This document shows, piece after piece, positions 4,896-5,058 of a stretch of DNA of 5,058 bases. The notes below the pieces were generated by a model. The model did no database searches. It was not told where the DNA came from and worked only from the letters and a program-made list of their open reading frames with translations. Where the stretch lies: positions 1 to 5,058 of the forward strand of contig JBJTIF010000057.1 in assembly GCA_046094825.1 (NCBI GenBank). Direction: 5' to 3'. Source of the stretch: JBJTIF01 sp046094825. Its GTDB lineage: Bacteria > Actinomycetota > UBA4738 > HRBIN12. Position numbers and translations under genes: made by a program. Position 1 is the stretch's first letter; the number at the start of each line of letters is the position of its first letter.

Positions 4896-5058
4896 GGCGA
4901 GCGCGTCCGCGTCGCCGATGCCGCGGAGCGGAACGGCCGCGAGCGCGGCTCGCGGAGGAGGGGAAGGGCGGGGGCACCCCACCGTGGCCCCGGCGGGTCC
5001 CGGGCCCAGGGGGTGGCGGCGCCAACCCGTGCCCCGGGGGGCGGGGGCGGCCAGCCCC
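4896..5058. other. Very G/C-rich region with no supported gene
   Basis: This stretch is almost entirely G and C. It holds G runs at 4960-4963, 4966-4968, 4970-4974, 5036-5041 and 5043-5047, and short GC inverted repeats. Translations in all frames are low-complexity (Pro, Arg, Gly, Ala). The minus frame ending at the TAG at 4893-4895 finishes as AAVPLRGIGDADALA, which could be the tail of a gene starting beyond the right edge, but upstream it turns into Pro/Arg/Gly-rich sequence with no recognisable domain. I treat the region as intergenic or undetermined. Confidence 0.4.
4937..4955. terminator. Perfect 8-bp GC hairpin upstream of the cyclophilin gene
   Basis: CCGCGAGC (4937-4944) and GCTCGCGG (4948-4955) are exact reverse complements around a GCG loop. 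On the minus strand it is followed by CCGTTCCG, with only two T residues. It could terminate a minus-strand gene lying to the right of the window, insulating the cyclophilin promoter near 4890. With no identified upstream gene this is only a placement-based guess. Confidence 0.3.

Noticed and set aside
4825..5025. 67-residue N-terminal extension of the cyclophilin
   Set aside because: The added residues are low-complexity Pro/Arg/His-rich and run through the repeat leader. The ATG at 4824 has a good Shine-Dalgarno sequence and matches the domain start.
4893..5058. C-terminal tail of a minus-strand gene ending at the TAG at 4893-4895
   Set aside because: The last 15 or so residues look protein-like, but the rest is Pro/Arg/Gly-rich with no recognisable family. 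Without sequence to the right I cannot support a gene.

Overview
This is a very GC-rich window, well above 70% G+C by eye. Codons strongly prefer G/C in third position, which is why long open frames appear on every strand opposite real genes. The gene content suggests a high-GC actinomycete-like bacterium. The best hints are a secreted beta-propeller whose mature end reads AFPGGNGRI, an RTX-type calcium-binding protein ending in a Cys-x11-Cys segment, and a TypA and a cyclophilin of actinobacterial style. Thermoleophilia (Solirubrobacterales and relatives) is my best guess. This is inference from remembered family resemblance, not from a marker gene or a search.

Layout, left to right. (1) Bases 2-247, plus strand: the 3' end of an RTX/hemolysin-type calcium-binding repeat protein. 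(2) 268-1476, minus strand: a secreted phosphodiester glycosidase (NAGPA) domain protein, convergent with the RTX gene. (3) 1483-2445, plus strand: a secreted TolB-like six-bladed propeller, divergent from the glycosidase with almost no room between the two start codons. (4) 2442-4283, plus strand: the ribosome-associated GTPase TypA/BipA, complete, whose GTG start overlaps the propeller stop by four bases. (5) A short convergent gap with two strong inverted repeats, one centred on the typA stop codon. (6) 4315-4824, minus strand: a cytoplasmic cyclophilin-type peptidyl-prolyl isomerase with a clear Shine-Dalgarno sequence and a leader built of short tandem repeats. (7) 4896-5058: extremely G/C-rich sequence holding an 8-bp hairpin and G runs, with no gene I can support.

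How the genes fit together. Three products look exported (RTX protein, glycosidase, propeller) and two are cytoplasmic housekeeping proteins linked to translation or folding (TypA, cyclophilin). The only physical coupling is propeller-typA. The rest look like independent units in alternating orientation. I see no mobile element, CRISPR array, tRNA, rRNA or defence system. I found no clear new biological system. The items most worth a second look are the interpenetrating divergent start region near 1467-1511, the propeller-typA overlap, the palindrome over the typA stop, and the repeat-built leader of the cyclophilin gene.
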